A stretch of 64,000 nucleotides of DNA, from positions 1,722,492 to 1,786,491 of the forward strand of contig JAHBUE010000001.1 of assembly GCA_019638235.1 (NCBI GenBank), in the 5' to 3' direction. Every line of letters starts with the position of its first letter. The stretch's first letter is position 1. This document shows, one piece after another, positions 42,311 to 50,093 of this stretch. Both the position numbers and the translations under genes were made by a program. Source of the DNA: Cyclobacteriaceae bacterium (GTDB lineage Bacteria > Bacteroidota > Bacteroidia > Cytophagales > Cyclobacteriaceae). The notes below the pieces were generated by a model, which was not told where the DNA came from, did no database searches, and was given only the letters and a program-made list of their open reading frames with translations.

Positions 42311-42341
42311 TTTGTATAGTTAGGAATCCTTACTATATTTG
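42311..42341 (+). promoter_or_regulatory. Promoter with spacer operator (copy 1)
   Basis: TTTG (42311-42314), 19 nt and TATATTTG (42334-42341) match the Bacteroidota consensus exactly. Inside the spacer, 42315-42337 is a 23-bp palindrome (arms TATAGTTAGGA and TCCTTACTATA, one mismatch). The core GTTAGGAATCCT recurs at 43418-43429. Confidence 0.7.
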
Positions 42342-42383
42342 TTCCGGCAATATAGCCGTAGAACAATTTAATCCTTTAAACAC

Positions 42384-42617
42384 ATGGAAAAATCAATTTT
42401 CTATCACGCAGGATGCCCCGTATGCATCAGTGCCGAACACGACATCGTAAACTTAGTTGGCACCAACAACGTAGAAATCGTTCATCTCGGTGAAAACCGA
42501 AGCCGCATCGCGGAAGCAGAAAAGGCAGGTGTAAAATCCGTGCCGGCACTGATTACACCCAACAAAAGTGTACTGCACATCAACTACGGTGCATCGATGG
42601 CCGATGTAAAAGGTTGA
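42384..42617 (+). CDS. Thioredoxin/glutaredoxin-like thiol protein (CPVC)
   Basis: 77 aa, short for a thioredoxin fold. It opens MEKSIFYHAGCPVCISAEHD, with the redox-type CPVC near residue 11, and has a cis-proline-like segment AGVKSVPALITP. Likely a small disulfide-exchange or metal-handling protein. It is controlled by the promoter/operator at 42311-42341, so it belongs to the same regulon as the DUF2024/MarR unit. Confidence 0.75.
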   Translation: MEKSIFYHAGCPVCISAEHDIVNLVGTNNVEIVHLGENRSRIAEAEKAGVKSVPALITPNKSVLHINYGASMADVKG

Positions 42618-42667
42618 ACATGACAATCGTTGTGTAGTTATTTTATCAACATCAAAACTTAATTATC

Positions 42668-43399
42668 ATGAAACAAATCATTCTATCCGTAATGGCAGTG
42701 GTATGGGTTAATGCCGCCTTTGCCTGCGATAAATGCAAGTCTTTTGCAGAGTCGCCCGATTTTAAAATCAAATCCGCAAGCGTAGTTCACAACAAGAAGT
42801 TCGGCACGCTTGAATTTGAAATTGTAGTAGAAGGTAAAGCCGGTAAAACCACACCCAAACCGGTTGGGAAGTTAGACATGGCCCCGGTACTGGCGTATGT
42901 ATTTCCAACAACCTTAAAGCCGGAAGACATCGGGTTTAGTACAACACCCGGTATAGTAGCCCTGGCGCTGACATCGCACCCCGATTTTGACGACAGCCCT
43001 TTATGGGATGAAAACGGAGACGGCAACTATGACAATGACGGCCTTACCTGGCACCCGCACTGGGTTGTGCTGGTTGAAGATAAGCGCGTGGCCGGTGGCC
43101 TTGCCGTAAAGGAACACATGAAAGCCGACAAGACCAGGAAGCCCGCTACCGCTCCCGACATGCCCATGTACATGGACTCGCCCGGGTTTCCGGTTGTAAC
43201 GCAGGATAATGCGATCCGGGTTTCGGTGCCTGTTTATCGGGTTAACAGCAAAACGGACTTCAGCTACGATGCCGTTACCTGCTACCTCGAAGTTTCTGCG
43301 CCAGAAGGCGGTATGTCGATGGATAAACCAATGCTGGGTGTGTATAACGTGTTTAGCGTGCTGTCGAAAAGCCTTTCGCTGCCCTATAAAGTGAAGTAA
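42668..43399 (+). CDS. Exported protein of unknown family
   Basis: 243 aa with a signal peptide (MKQIILSVMAVVWVNAAFA). The mature protein starts CDKCKSF, a CxxC that would be exposed in the periplasm. Further marks are a DENGDGNYDNDG acidic loop, possibly calcium-binding, and LTWHPHWVVLVED with an HPHW motif that could bind metal. No family recognised. It shares direction with the CPVC protein 50 bp upstream and may be co-transcribed with it. Confidence 0.65.
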   Translation: MKQIILSVMAVVWVNAAFACDKCKSFAESPDFKIKSASVVHNKKFGTLEFEIVVEGKAGKTTPKPVGKLDMAPVLAYVFPTTLKPEDIGFSTTPGIVALALTSHPDFDDSPLWDENGDGNYDNDGLTWHPHWVVLVEDKRVAGGLAVKEHMKADKTRKPATAPDMPMYMDSPGFPVVTQDNAIRVSVPVYRVNSKTDFSYDAVTCYLEVSAPEGGMSMDKPMLGVYNVFSVLSKSLSLPYKVK

Positions 43400-43404
43400 A
43401 AATT

Positions 43405-43443
43405 TTTGCTCCATAAAGTTAGGAATCCTATCTTTATGGAGCA
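43405..43443 (+). promoter_or_regulatory. Promoter with spacer operator (copy 2), inside a 37-bp palindrome
   Basis: TTTG (43405-43408), 20 nt and TATCTTTA (43429-43436) form a promoter. The spacer holds GTTAGGAATCCT as at 42319-42330. The whole of 43407-43443 is palindromic: 12-bp arms TGCTCCATAAAG/CTTTATGGAGCA are perfect and the inner TAGGA/TCCTA also pair. A T-run is missing, so operator is a better reading than terminator. Confidence 0.65.
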
Positions 43444-43494
43444 ATTTCACAAAGCCACTGGAGATTAGTTAAGAACAAGTAAAGCAGTATCAGT

Positions 43495-43758
43495 ATGAAA
43501 GTAGCAGTTTGGGATACTTATGTAACGAAGAAAGACGGAAGCGTAATGCACTTCGATATTATTGCGCCTGTTGAAACAAAAGATGAAGCCGTGATTTACG
43601 GCTATGGAAAAACGTACCTTGAAAACAAAGGACAGGCCGGTCAGCCGCTCACCTCAGAAGAATGCAGGTTTTGTCACATTGAAACAATTAAACCGCAATG
43701 GGAAGAGGCCATCCGGCAAAAAGGATATTACATTTACGAAATGGAAAATTGTCAATAA
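43495..43758 (+). CDS. DUF2024 family protein
   Basis: 87 aa matching DUF2024: MKVAVWDTYVTKKDGSVMHF, then DIIAPVETKDEAVIYGYGKT and CRFCHIETIKPQWEEAI. Two cysteines in CRFC may bind metal. Function of the family is unknown; small size and MarR-linked position suggest a stress accessory role. The next gene starts 2 bp after its stop. Confidence 0.85.
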   Translation: MKVAVWDTYVTKKDGSVMHFDIIAPVETKDEAVIYGYGKTYLENKGQAGQPLTSEECRFCHIETIKPQWEEAIRQKGYYIYEMENCQ

Positions 43759-43759
43759 C

Positions 43760-44362
43760 ATGGCTTCATCGTTCAGCCTGGCGGAGCAGGAAAGAAAAAT
43801 AGAAAGCAAAATCGTGGTAGCCCTTGAACGTGTTTCGGAAGCGTTCAGGGTGCTGTTGTGGAACGAAAGCAAGGAATTTGCGCTCAGTCCCATACAGGTT
43901 CAGATTTTGATTTTCCTTCTTTTTCACACACAGGAAAAATGCAAGGTAGGCTACTTAGCCGATGAGTTTAATATGACCAAGGCCACCATCAGCGACAGCG
44001 TAAAAGTTTTGCTGCAAAAAAAATTAGTCGATAAAATACAGGATGAATACGATACCCGCAGCTTTACAATCCGGCTCACACCGAAAGGGAAGGAGATTGC
44101 AAAAAAATCATCGCTGTTTACCGGCCAGTTTGAAAAACCGCTCAACCAGCTCACCCTTTCACAAAAAGAAGTTATGCTCAACGGCTTGCTTCGATTGATT
44201 TACGACCTGAACCGCGCGGGCGTTATCACCGTGCAGCGTATGTGCTTTACGTGCAACCATTACGAGGTTACCGGCAGTAAACAGTATTGCACATTGCTGC
44301 AAGCCACCTTACACGATAAAGACCTTCGCGTTGATTGCCCCGAACATGAAATGCTGGCATGA
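43760..44362 (+). CDS. MarR-type regulator with C-terminal cysteine cluster
   Basis: 200 aa. Residues about 15-115 are a MarR winged helix (LSPIQVQILIFLLFH; VGYLADEFNMTKATISDSVK; YDTRSFTIRLTPKGKEIA). The extra C-terminal part contains C162, C165 (CFTC), C177 and C193 (DCPEH), a likely Fe-S or zinc site that would let the regulator sense NO, oxygen or metal. It is co-transcribed with DUF2024 behind an operator-containing promoter and overlaps yggS by 4 bp, so autoregulation is plausible. Confidence 0.82.
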   Translation: MASSFSLAEQERKIESKIVVALERVSEAFRVLLWNESKEFALSPIQVQILIFLLFHTQEKCKVGYLADEFNMTKATISDSVKVLLQKKLVDKIQDEYDTRSFTIRLTPKGKEIAKKSSLFTGQFEKPLNQLTLSQKEVMLNGLLRLIYDLNRAGVITVQRMCFTCNHYEVTGSKQYCTLLQATLHDKDLRVDCPEHEMLA

Positions 44363-45111
44363 ACACGATAGTCGATAATCTTGCTTTCATAAAGAAAAGA
44401 ATAGCGCTGGCGTGCGATAAATCCGGCAGAAACCTGTCAGCCGTAAAGCTGCTCTTAGCCACAAAAACCGTTTCGGCAGAGAACATAAAAATCGTGCTCG
44501 AAGCCGGTAAATCCGATAACGATCGGATGTTGATAGGCGAAAACAAAGTGCAGGAAATGAAAGAAAAATTTGAAGACTTAAAATCAGTTCCGCATCACAC
44601 CCATTTTATCGGGCATTTGCAAACCAACAAAATCAAAGAAGTTACCCGGTATGCCGATTGCATCCAGTCGGTTGACCGTTGGGATCTGGCCGAAAAACTT
44701 CAAAAGCATCTTGAATTTGAAAACAAAACCCTTGATGTTTTTCTACAAATAAATACATCGTACGAAGAGAGCAAGTTTGGCATAGCGCCTGAAAAAGCCG
44801 TTGGCTTTGCCTTGCGCGTTCACACATTAGACAGACTCCATATTAAAGGACTGATGACCATCGGGCTATTTTCTGCCCAAACCGAACAGGTACGCAAATG
44901 CTTTCGGCTGCTCAAAAACCTGCAACAGCAAATGCTCGAAAAAAACATTCCCGTTCACGAGCTTTCCATGGGCATGAGTGGCGACCTCGAAACGGCCATC
45001 GAAGAAGGCTCAACCATGGTGCGGGTAGGAACTGCCATATTCGGTAAAAGAATATATTCCGACAGCTATTATTGGAACGAAGGGAGCAAACCGACCCAAA
45101 TTTTGAGCTAA
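44359..45111 (+). CDS. yggS: YggS family PLP homeostasis protein
   Basis: 250-aa single-domain alanine-racemase-fold protein that binds pyridoxal phosphate and buffers it. Signatures are VKLLLATKTVSAENI (PLP lysine), IGENKVQEMKEKFEDL, HFIGHLQTNKIKEVTRYADC, LQINTSYEESKFGIAPE, the GLMTIGLFS strand and LSMGMSGDLETAIEEGSTMV. It starts within the MarR stop (ATGA). Confidence 0.92.
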   Translation: MNTIVDNLAFIKKRIALACDKSGRNLSAVKLLLATKTVSAENIKIVLEAGKSDNDRMLIGENKVQEMKEKFEDLKSVPHHTHFIGHLQTNKIKEVTRYADCIQSVDRWDLAEKLQKHLEFENKTLDVFLQINTSYEESKFGIAPEKAVGFALRVHTLDRLHIKGLMTIGLFSAQTEQVRKCFRLLKNLQQQMLEKNIPVHELSMGMSGDLETAIEEGSTMVRVGTAIFGKRIYSDSYYWNEGSKPTQILS

Positions 45112-45225
45112 CCTGGATAGTATTAAGTACGGTATGCTTCTCTAATGGAAGGGAAGCCGTTTTTTTTCAGTGGGAATTTGAAAATAAAAAGCCTGAAGCT
45201 ATCTTTGCGACTCTTTTAGCAGAAC

Positions 45226-45297
45226 GGTCCGTTCGTCTAGGGGTTAGGACACCAGATTTTCATTCTGGTAACACGGGTTCGATTCCCGTACGGACTA
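45226..45297 (+). tRNA. tRNA-Glu (TTC)
   Basis: 72 nt. Acceptor GGTCCGT pairs with ACGGACT, D-arm GTCTAGGGGTTAGGAC, anticodon stem-loop CCAGA-TTTTCAT-TCTGG (anticodon TTC), T-arm ACGGG-TTCGATT-CCCGT, discriminator A. No encoded CCA. Confidence 0.94.
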
Positions 45298-45310
45298 CTT
45301 ATTTAGTTAG

Positions 45311-45347
45311 AAATCCCTTAATTCATGCGAATTTAAGGGATTTTTTG
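45311..45347 (+). terminator. Rho-independent terminator after tRNA-Glu
   Basis: AAATCCCTTAA pairs with TTTAAGGGATTT around a 10-nt loop and is followed by TTTTTT. Beyond it, 45348-45496 shows no gene; a GTTAGCG at about 45431 lacks palindromic arms. Confidence 0.8.
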
Positions 45348-45496
45348 TTTGAAGGATTAAGTTTTTTCTTCTGATTTCCGCCATGCAGGTGCTGGCACCC
45401 GGATTGCACCGGTCTGGTTTGTGAACTGCGTTAGCGTTACTTGTTGGTGTTGTGAGGAGGGTGTGTGTTGAGGTTCATCAACTACCTATGTCATAT

Positions 45497-46378
45497 TTAG
45501 TTGTTTTTTAATTGAGGATAGGGAACAAAATCGGTTTCATCGGGAACTTTCGGAAATTTTTGATTTATCCAATCATCTTTTGCTTGTTGCAGTCTTTCTT
45601 TGCTTGACGAAACAAAGTTCCAGTCTATAAATCGTTCTTCGGGAAAAGGCTCACCACCAAAAATGTAAACGGTTGTATTTTCTCCTATTTCAAATTCACA
45701 CAACTTACTGTCTTTTGCTATCAGTATTTGTTTTGGATGATATGTATTTTCGTCACTATTTATGCTACCCTGCAAAATGTATAAAGCACTTTCGCCAAAT
45801 AAATCGTTGCCGATGCTCAGTTTTTGGGCTGATGTGCTTTTGATTTCTATAAAGTATAATGCGCTGTGAACCGGCACGGGAGATTTTCTTCCAAAGGCCT
45901 CTCCTGCAATGAGCTTAATGCTTACACCATTTTGCTGCCAGTGTGGAATATCGTTGGCTTCAATATGAGTAAACGAAGGCTCTATTTCTTCCAACTTTTT
46001 GGGGAGAGCAACCCATATTTGAAGCCCGTGAAGCCTTTTGCCTGATTGCCTTAAATACGAGGGTGTTCTCTCAGAATGGACTACTCCTTTACCTGCCGTC
46101 ATCCAATTGACTGCTCCGGGTTGTATTTCCAATTCGGAACCTATACTGTCCCGGTGCATAATTGCTCCCTCAAACAAATAAGTAAGCGTTGAAAGTCCGA
46201 TATGCGGATGTGGAGGCACATCCAGATTTTCGTAATCTTTCAGTTGGGCAGGTCCCATGTGGTCTATAAAAACGAATGGGCCCACTGCTCTTTTTTGCCT
46301 GAACGGTAACAAACGACCTACCATAAAATTGCCAATGTCTGCTGCCCGCTCCTCAATAATTAATGAAATGTTTGACAT
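45497..46378 (-). CDS. Pirin family protein
   Basis: Bicupin protein of about 293 aa; an upstream ATG at 46402 would add eight residues. The pirin signature is visible as VGPFVFIDHMGPAQL and VPPHPHIGLSTLTYLFEGAI, giving metal-ligand histidines, then HRDSIGSELEIQPGAVNWM, GKGVVHSER and a degenerate second cupin with IFGGEPFPEERFIDWNFV. Relatives include quercetinases and redox regulators. It is the distal gene of the second accessory segment and lies 69 bp beyond the acetyltransferase, without an attC-like site between them. Confidence 0.9.
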   Translation of the reverse strand: MSNISLIIEERAADIGNFMVGRLLPFRQKRAVGPFVFIDHMGPAQLKDYENLDVPPHPHIGLSTLTYLFEGAIMHRDSIGSELEIQPGAVNWMTAGKGVVHSERTPSYLRQSGKRLHGLQIWVALPKKLEEIEPSFTHIEANDIPHWQQNGVSIKLIAGEAFGRKSPVPVHSALYFIEIKSTSAQKLSIGNDLFGESALYILQGSINSDENTYHPKQILIAKDSKLCEFEIGENTTVYIFGGEPFPEERFIDWNFVSSSKERLQQAKDDWINQKFPKVPDETDFVPYPQLKNN

Positions 46379-46447
46379 ATTTTCTGATTTATTATGAAAC
46401 ATTAGCGTCCTCTTCTAACAAGTGACGCTGATGGGGAGAAATTTGTT

Positions 46448-46729
46448 TTAGGCTAATACATCTCTTATTGCTTCGGTTTTGTCAAATACGCTTTTGGCAA
46501 AGGGACAAAGCGGAATAATTTTAATATTGTTTCCCCTTGCATAATCTACGGCAGCCATTACCATTTTATTTCCCACGCCTTTTCCTTTAAATTCAGGATT
46601 TACATCTGTATGGTCAATAATTATTTTCTCTTTCCCTGCCCAAGAATAGGTCATTATCCCTGCTTCTTTTCCGTCTTCTACCACTTTAAAATGCCCTTTG
46701 GTTTCGCGGTTAAATTGCTGTATTTCCAT
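46448..46729 (-). CDS. Small GNAT-type N-acetyltransferase (YjdJ family)
   Basis: 93 aa, the compact single-domain form. It contains the acetyl-CoA loop HTDVNPEFKGKGVGNKMVMA and the ending IIPLCPFAKSVFDKTEA, both diagnostic of the YjdJ/PF14542-type family. Substrate unknown. Its start follows the end of attC-like site F (GTTGTC), so in cassette logic it is the second gene of this segment. Confidence 0.88.
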   Translation of the reverse strand: MEIQQFNRETKGHFKVVEDGKEAGIMTYSWAGKEKIIIDHTDVNPEFKGKGVGNKMVMAAVDYARGNNIKIIPLCPFAKSVFDKTEAIRDVLA

Positions 46730-46775
46730 TGTTTTTAATTTAGATTGTCATTGACACTTGTCGTTACACTTGCTG

Positions 46776-46906
46776 ACAACGGTTCGGGTATTGCGTTCGG
46801 GCGGGGCTTAGAAGCACTAACCTGTCAACAAGCACAAATGTAAGTAGAAAGCACAAAAGCTCAATTTACCACTGTCGCCCCGCTTGTCGGCAAACCGCTG
46901 TTATAG
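46776..46906 (-). repeat. attC-like palindromic cassette site F (second island)
   Basis: Left end GACAACGG, arm TTGCGTTCGGGCGGGGC; right arm GCCCCGCTTGTCGGCAAACCG, end GTTATAGC. The interior contains AGCACTAACC and AGCACAAATG. The 46917-47756 gene stops about 10 bp beyond it. Same architecture as sites A-E although 13 kb from the integrase. Confidence 0.75.
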
Positions 46907-46916
46907 CCAGCGATTC

Positions 46917-47756
46917 TCATTTCTTCTTGATTATTGATTTTGTGTCAGGTTCGTAATTTCCCTTTAAAATTTCCTTTATGTCCGCCTGAAGTTTGGTATA
47001 GTCAATTTTCTTGTTGTATGTATAAGCATATAATGTCCCGCTAACTTCGTCTGTTGCCGTTTCAAGTCGCTTAGTCATTACATAATCAAACTTTACGGAG
47101 TTGTCAAACTTATGAAATTTTAAAACGTGAAGTCTATATAGTTGGTCTTTGTCTGAACCGTCAGGTTTTGTGCTGTAAACGTAATATACAATTTTGGAAA
47201 AACTTCCTTGTGTTTCAGGGTCGCCAAGTTCTGGATACCATTCATAACCCCAAACATTCTTATCTTCCCATTTGAAGAATGTAAAGTTGAAATACTTGTC
47301 AATTCCGTCCGGTAATTTTTTCTCTTTATATGCTTTGTAAAGAATGTCTTTATGTTTTTGGACTTTGTCAAGATGTCCAAGTCCGAAATACGAAACGATT
47401 AAATTTTTGTGCATCCAAAATTCTCTTGAAGCAAATTTTTCGTCAAAACGACTTTTCCCTTTCTCTATTAGTTCAAGAGCTTCAAGTCCATATTTTAGAG
47501 AGGTTTCAAATTGTTCTTTCGTTCGGTTCTGGCTTTCAAGTTCCGAAGTCGCACCCACATAATACCAAAGTATATAGTCGTAAAGAGTATCTTTCATGTC
47601 GCACTTTGGTTCTATTTCTTTTAAAATGTTGTATGCTTCCAAGTAATTGTCAGCTTGCAATAAACTGTCTGCTGTCTGATACTTAATTGAAATTTCTGCC
47701 TGACCGAAAGTGAATGTCGTAACTGTTAGTAAAATTAATGTCGTTAGTTCTTTCAT
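46917..47756 (-). CDS. Exported TPR-like protein, hypothetical (cassette gene)
   Basis: 279 aa from ATG 47756 (MKELTTLILLTVTTFTFGQA, signal peptide). The mature part starts with helical repeats (SLLQADNYLEAYNILKEIEP; YGLEALELIEKGKSRFDEKF) and ends in a beta-rich segment rich in aromatic residues and lysine. No specific family recognised. It is AT-rich, begins 32 bp after the promoter/junction at 47780 and ends just before site F, the pattern of a first cassette. Confidence 0.7.
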   Translation of the reverse strand: MKELTTLILLTVTTFTFGQAEISIKYQTADSLLQADNYLEAYNILKEIEPKCDMKDTLYDYILWYYVGATSELESQNRTKEQFETSLKYGLEALELIEKGKSRFDEKFASREFWMHKNLIVSYFGLGHLDKVQKHKDILYKAYKEKKLPDGIDKYFNFTFFKWEDKNVWGYEWYPELGDPETQGSFSKIVYYVYSTKPDGSDKDQLYRLHVLKFHKFDNSVKFDYVMTKRLETATDEVSGTLYAYTYNKKIDYTKLQADIKEILKGNYEPDTKSIIKKK

Positions 47757-47779
47757 TGTTGTGTCGTTTTTTAGCATTG

Positions 47780-47840
47780 GCTATAACTCTCAAATATATG
47801 CACCCCATCTGCTTCTACAAACCTGATTTTCAAATGAATG
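47780..47840 (-). promoter_or_regulatory. Conserved promoter block and cassette-entry junction (copy 2)
   Basis: On the minus strand TTTG (47818-47821), 19 nt and TATATTTG (47791-47798) form a perfect Bacteroidota promoter, followed by AGA and GTTATAGC (47780-47787). The block 47784-47840 is homologous to 1085-1141. With transcription starting a few bases after the -7 box, the RNA would begin inside the junction itself. Confidence 0.65.
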
Positions 47841-47904
47841 CTACCGATGGGGAAGAAATAAGCACGCAAGCCTTAAGTCATGCTAACCTTTAAAATATTG
47901 CTTT

Positions 47905-48135
47905 ATGGGTGCTAATCTTATATACATTGATCCTTACCTGCCGAATCTCATCGTTCGGAGAGCAAGTAGTTTATACATGCGGGCCGGCATTAAATCGATA
48001 AGCATGGATGATGTGACTGATGAATGCGGCATATCAAAAAAGACACTTTACAGATGTTTTGATAAAGAAGGTCTGATAAACGAAGTGATTAAACAACATA
48101 CCCAGGTATTCGAAGCCAGGATCAAAAAGCTATAA
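47905..48135 (+). pseudogene. Truncated TetR-family regulator (DNA-binding part only)
   Basis: 76 aa. It contains a TetR N-terminal helix-turn-helix (IVRRASSLYMRAGIKSISMD; DVTDECGISKKTLYRCFDKE) but stops after 76 residues, while family members run to about 190 aa with a ligand-binding domain. No continuation is seen in other frames of the following 190 bp, which hold nothing I can assign. Probably a decayed gene, though a short DNA-binding protein is possible. Confidence 0.6.
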
Positions 48136-48326
48136 GATCAATCCACAAGCTACAAATTATGTATATTGCTTGGGAAGGACACAGCCCCTCGACATGTGCG
48201 TCCTGATGCAATGAGGTGCCCTGCAAGTTCCTGTGCAACGACAAGGCGGTGAAAGGCTCTAAACCAAAAAATAACTACATTTGATTACAATTTAGTGCAG
48301 TTGATTACTTTGAAACAAGTACTGAT

Positions 48327-49151
48327 ATGAGGGGGATAACACTTTTAATTTCATCTGTTCTTTTTCTCGCATTTAGCTGCGATAAGGAGGGTGAGCCTCG
48401 GGTTTTTGAGGTTGCTGAAATAGGTAAGGGAAATCTAACCGGCATTGAAACTGAGTGGACTCCCGGAAAAAATATGATCATTACCAATCAACAAGATTGG
48501 GCGGCTTTGATAAATGTTATGAATGCGGTCAACGATGTTTCCTCAACGTTTACTGAAACCAATATTGATTTTAAACGGTTTCAGGTTATTGCCGTGTTTG
48601 AAGAAATAAGGTACCGCGATGGACACAGTATAGATATAACAGAAGTGGTGGAAGCAGAGAGCAGTATTGAGGTAAAGGTGGAAAACCTGGAAAAAGGAAA
48701 TTCTACTCCATCTGTTATCCAACCGTTTCATATTATAAAAATTCCAAAATCCTCAAGGTCGGTCGTGTTTATCTCCTCTGGTGATTTCGTTACGATAGGA
48801 AAAGAAGACTTGTGTTGTAACGGAGTCCAAAATATCTCCAAGCAAAATATTGTTATCACAAATCAGGCTGACTGGACTGATTTAATGAATGCCATGAATA
48901 CAGTCAATGATGAATCTGGTAGATTCACTGAAACAGATATTGATTTTAACCAGTTTCAGATTATTGCTGCCTTTGATGAAATCAGACTTTATAAAGGGGC
49001 CACAATCGATATCACTGAGGTGACTGAAGTCGAAAACAGTATCCAGGTGAGAGTGGAAAACATATATCCGATGGGTTACGGTGCGATGATTGCCCAGCCA
49101 TTTCACATTGTGAAGATTCCGAAATCCGATAAGCCGGTCGTGTTTATCTGA
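48327..49151 (+). CDS. Lipoprotein with two PrcB-like domains (paralogue 1)
   Basis: 274 aa with a lipoprotein signal (LISSVLFLAFSCDKE; Cys18). The mature part is two copies of one domain: about 45-145 (MIITNQQDWAALINVMNAVN ... VIQPFHIIKIPKS) and about 170-270 (IVITNQADWTDLMNAMNTVN ... AQPFHIVKIPKS). The layout (W, ID, central IDITEV strand, then P-F-H-I-x-K-I) resembles the PrcB C-terminal domain of protease-complex subunits, with weak support. It is followed by a close paralogue. Confidence 0.7.
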   Translation: MRGITLLISSVLFLAFSCDKEGEPRVFEVAEIGKGNLTGIETEWTPGKNMIITNQQDWAALINVMNAVNDVSSTFTETNIDFKRFQVIAVFEEIRYRDGHSIDITEVVEAESSIEVKVENLEKGNSTPSVIQPFHIIKIPKSSRSVVFISSGDFVTIGKEDLCCNGVQNISKQNIVITNQADWTDLMNAMNTVNDESGRFTETDIDFNQFQIIAAFDEIRLYKGATIDITEVTEVENSIQVRVENIYPMGYGAMIAQPFHIVKIPKSDKPVVFI

Positions 49152-49238
49152 TTATGTATGGAGTAAATCAAAAAAATGAATATCTTTAAATACAGTTCGC
49201 TACGATGACACATATCTAATAGTTAAACAGATACAGAT

Positions 49239-50069
49239 ATGAAAAAGATGGCGCTTTTAGTTTTATCCATTCTTTTTCTCACGTTTAGCTGCGAGAAAGA
49301 AGACGATTCGCAACCTTTTGAGGTTGCCCTGATAGGCAAAGGAAATTTGCAGGGCAACGGTGCTGAAAATATTCCCAGGCAAAATATTGTCATTGCCAAT
49401 CAAGGGGATTGGACGGCCTTACTAAATGCCATGAATGCAGCCAACGATGTTTCCTCAACCTTTACCGAAACCAATGTTGATTTTAAGCGGTTTCAGATTA
49501 TTGCAGCGTTTGAGGAAATAAGGTATCGTGATGGGCATAGTATAGATATAACGGAGGTGGTGAAAACAGCAGGCAGCATTGAGGTAAAGGTGGAAAACCT
49601 GGAAAAAGGAAATTCTACTCCAATTGTTATCCAGCCCTTTCACCTTGTAAAAGTTACAAAATCAAATAAGCAGGTTGTTTTCAGCTCATTTGGTGAATTT
49701 GTGACGATAGGCAAAGGAGCTTTGCCTGGTGCTGGTACAGGTGTTGAATATATCTCCAAGCAAAATATTGTTATCACAAATCAGGCTGACTGGGTAGAAT
49801 TGATAGATGTTATGAATACCGTAACTAATATATCTTATGGGTTTAGTGAAACAGACATCGACTTTGATAAATATCAACTTGTTGCAGCCTTTGATGAACT
49901 TAAACCATTTACTGGCTCCACAATTGATATCACTGAGGTGGCGGAAATGGAAAACAGTATCCGTGTGAATGTGGAAAGCATACATCCAATCGGTTTCGGA
50001 TCGGCATCTTCCCAACCTTTTCATATTGTGAAAATTCCGAAATCAGATTTATCGGTTGTATTTTTTTGA
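49239..50069 (+). CDS. Lipoprotein with two PrcB-like domains (paralogue 2)
   Basis: 276 aa, clearly a duplicate of the preceding gene: same signal (LVLSILFLTFSCEKE), same two-domain plan, and long near-identical runs such as IRYRDGHSIDITEVV and VKVENLEKGNSTP. The first domain is better conserved between paralogues than the second. The 87-bp intergenic region ends in the same kind of leader as that before the first copy, which points to duplication including the upstream region. Function unknown. Confidence 0.7.
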   Translation: MKKMALLVLSILFLTFSCEKEDDSQPFEVALIGKGNLQGNGAENIPRQNIVIANQGDWTALLNAMNAANDVSSTFTETNVDFKRFQIIAAFEEIRYRDGHSIDITEVVKTAGSIEVKVENLEKGNSTPIVIQPFHLVKVTKSNKQVVFSSFGEFVTIGKGALPGAGTGVEYISKQNIVITNQADWVELIDVMNTVTNISYGFSETDIDFDKYQLVAAFDELKPFTGSTIDITEVAEMENSIRVNVESIHPIGFGSASSQPFHIVKIPKSDLSVVFF

Positions 50070-50093
50070 CTTCTAATAATTCATCTAACCCTC

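Noticed and set aside
45129..45170. Terminator after yggS
   Set aside because: Some pairing (GCTTC/GAAGC) before a T-run, but the stem is interrupted and the loop long; not convincing enough to list.
45420..45440. Another attC-like end (GTTAGCG near 45431)
   Set aside because: The six-base core occurs alone; no pairing arms lie on either side.
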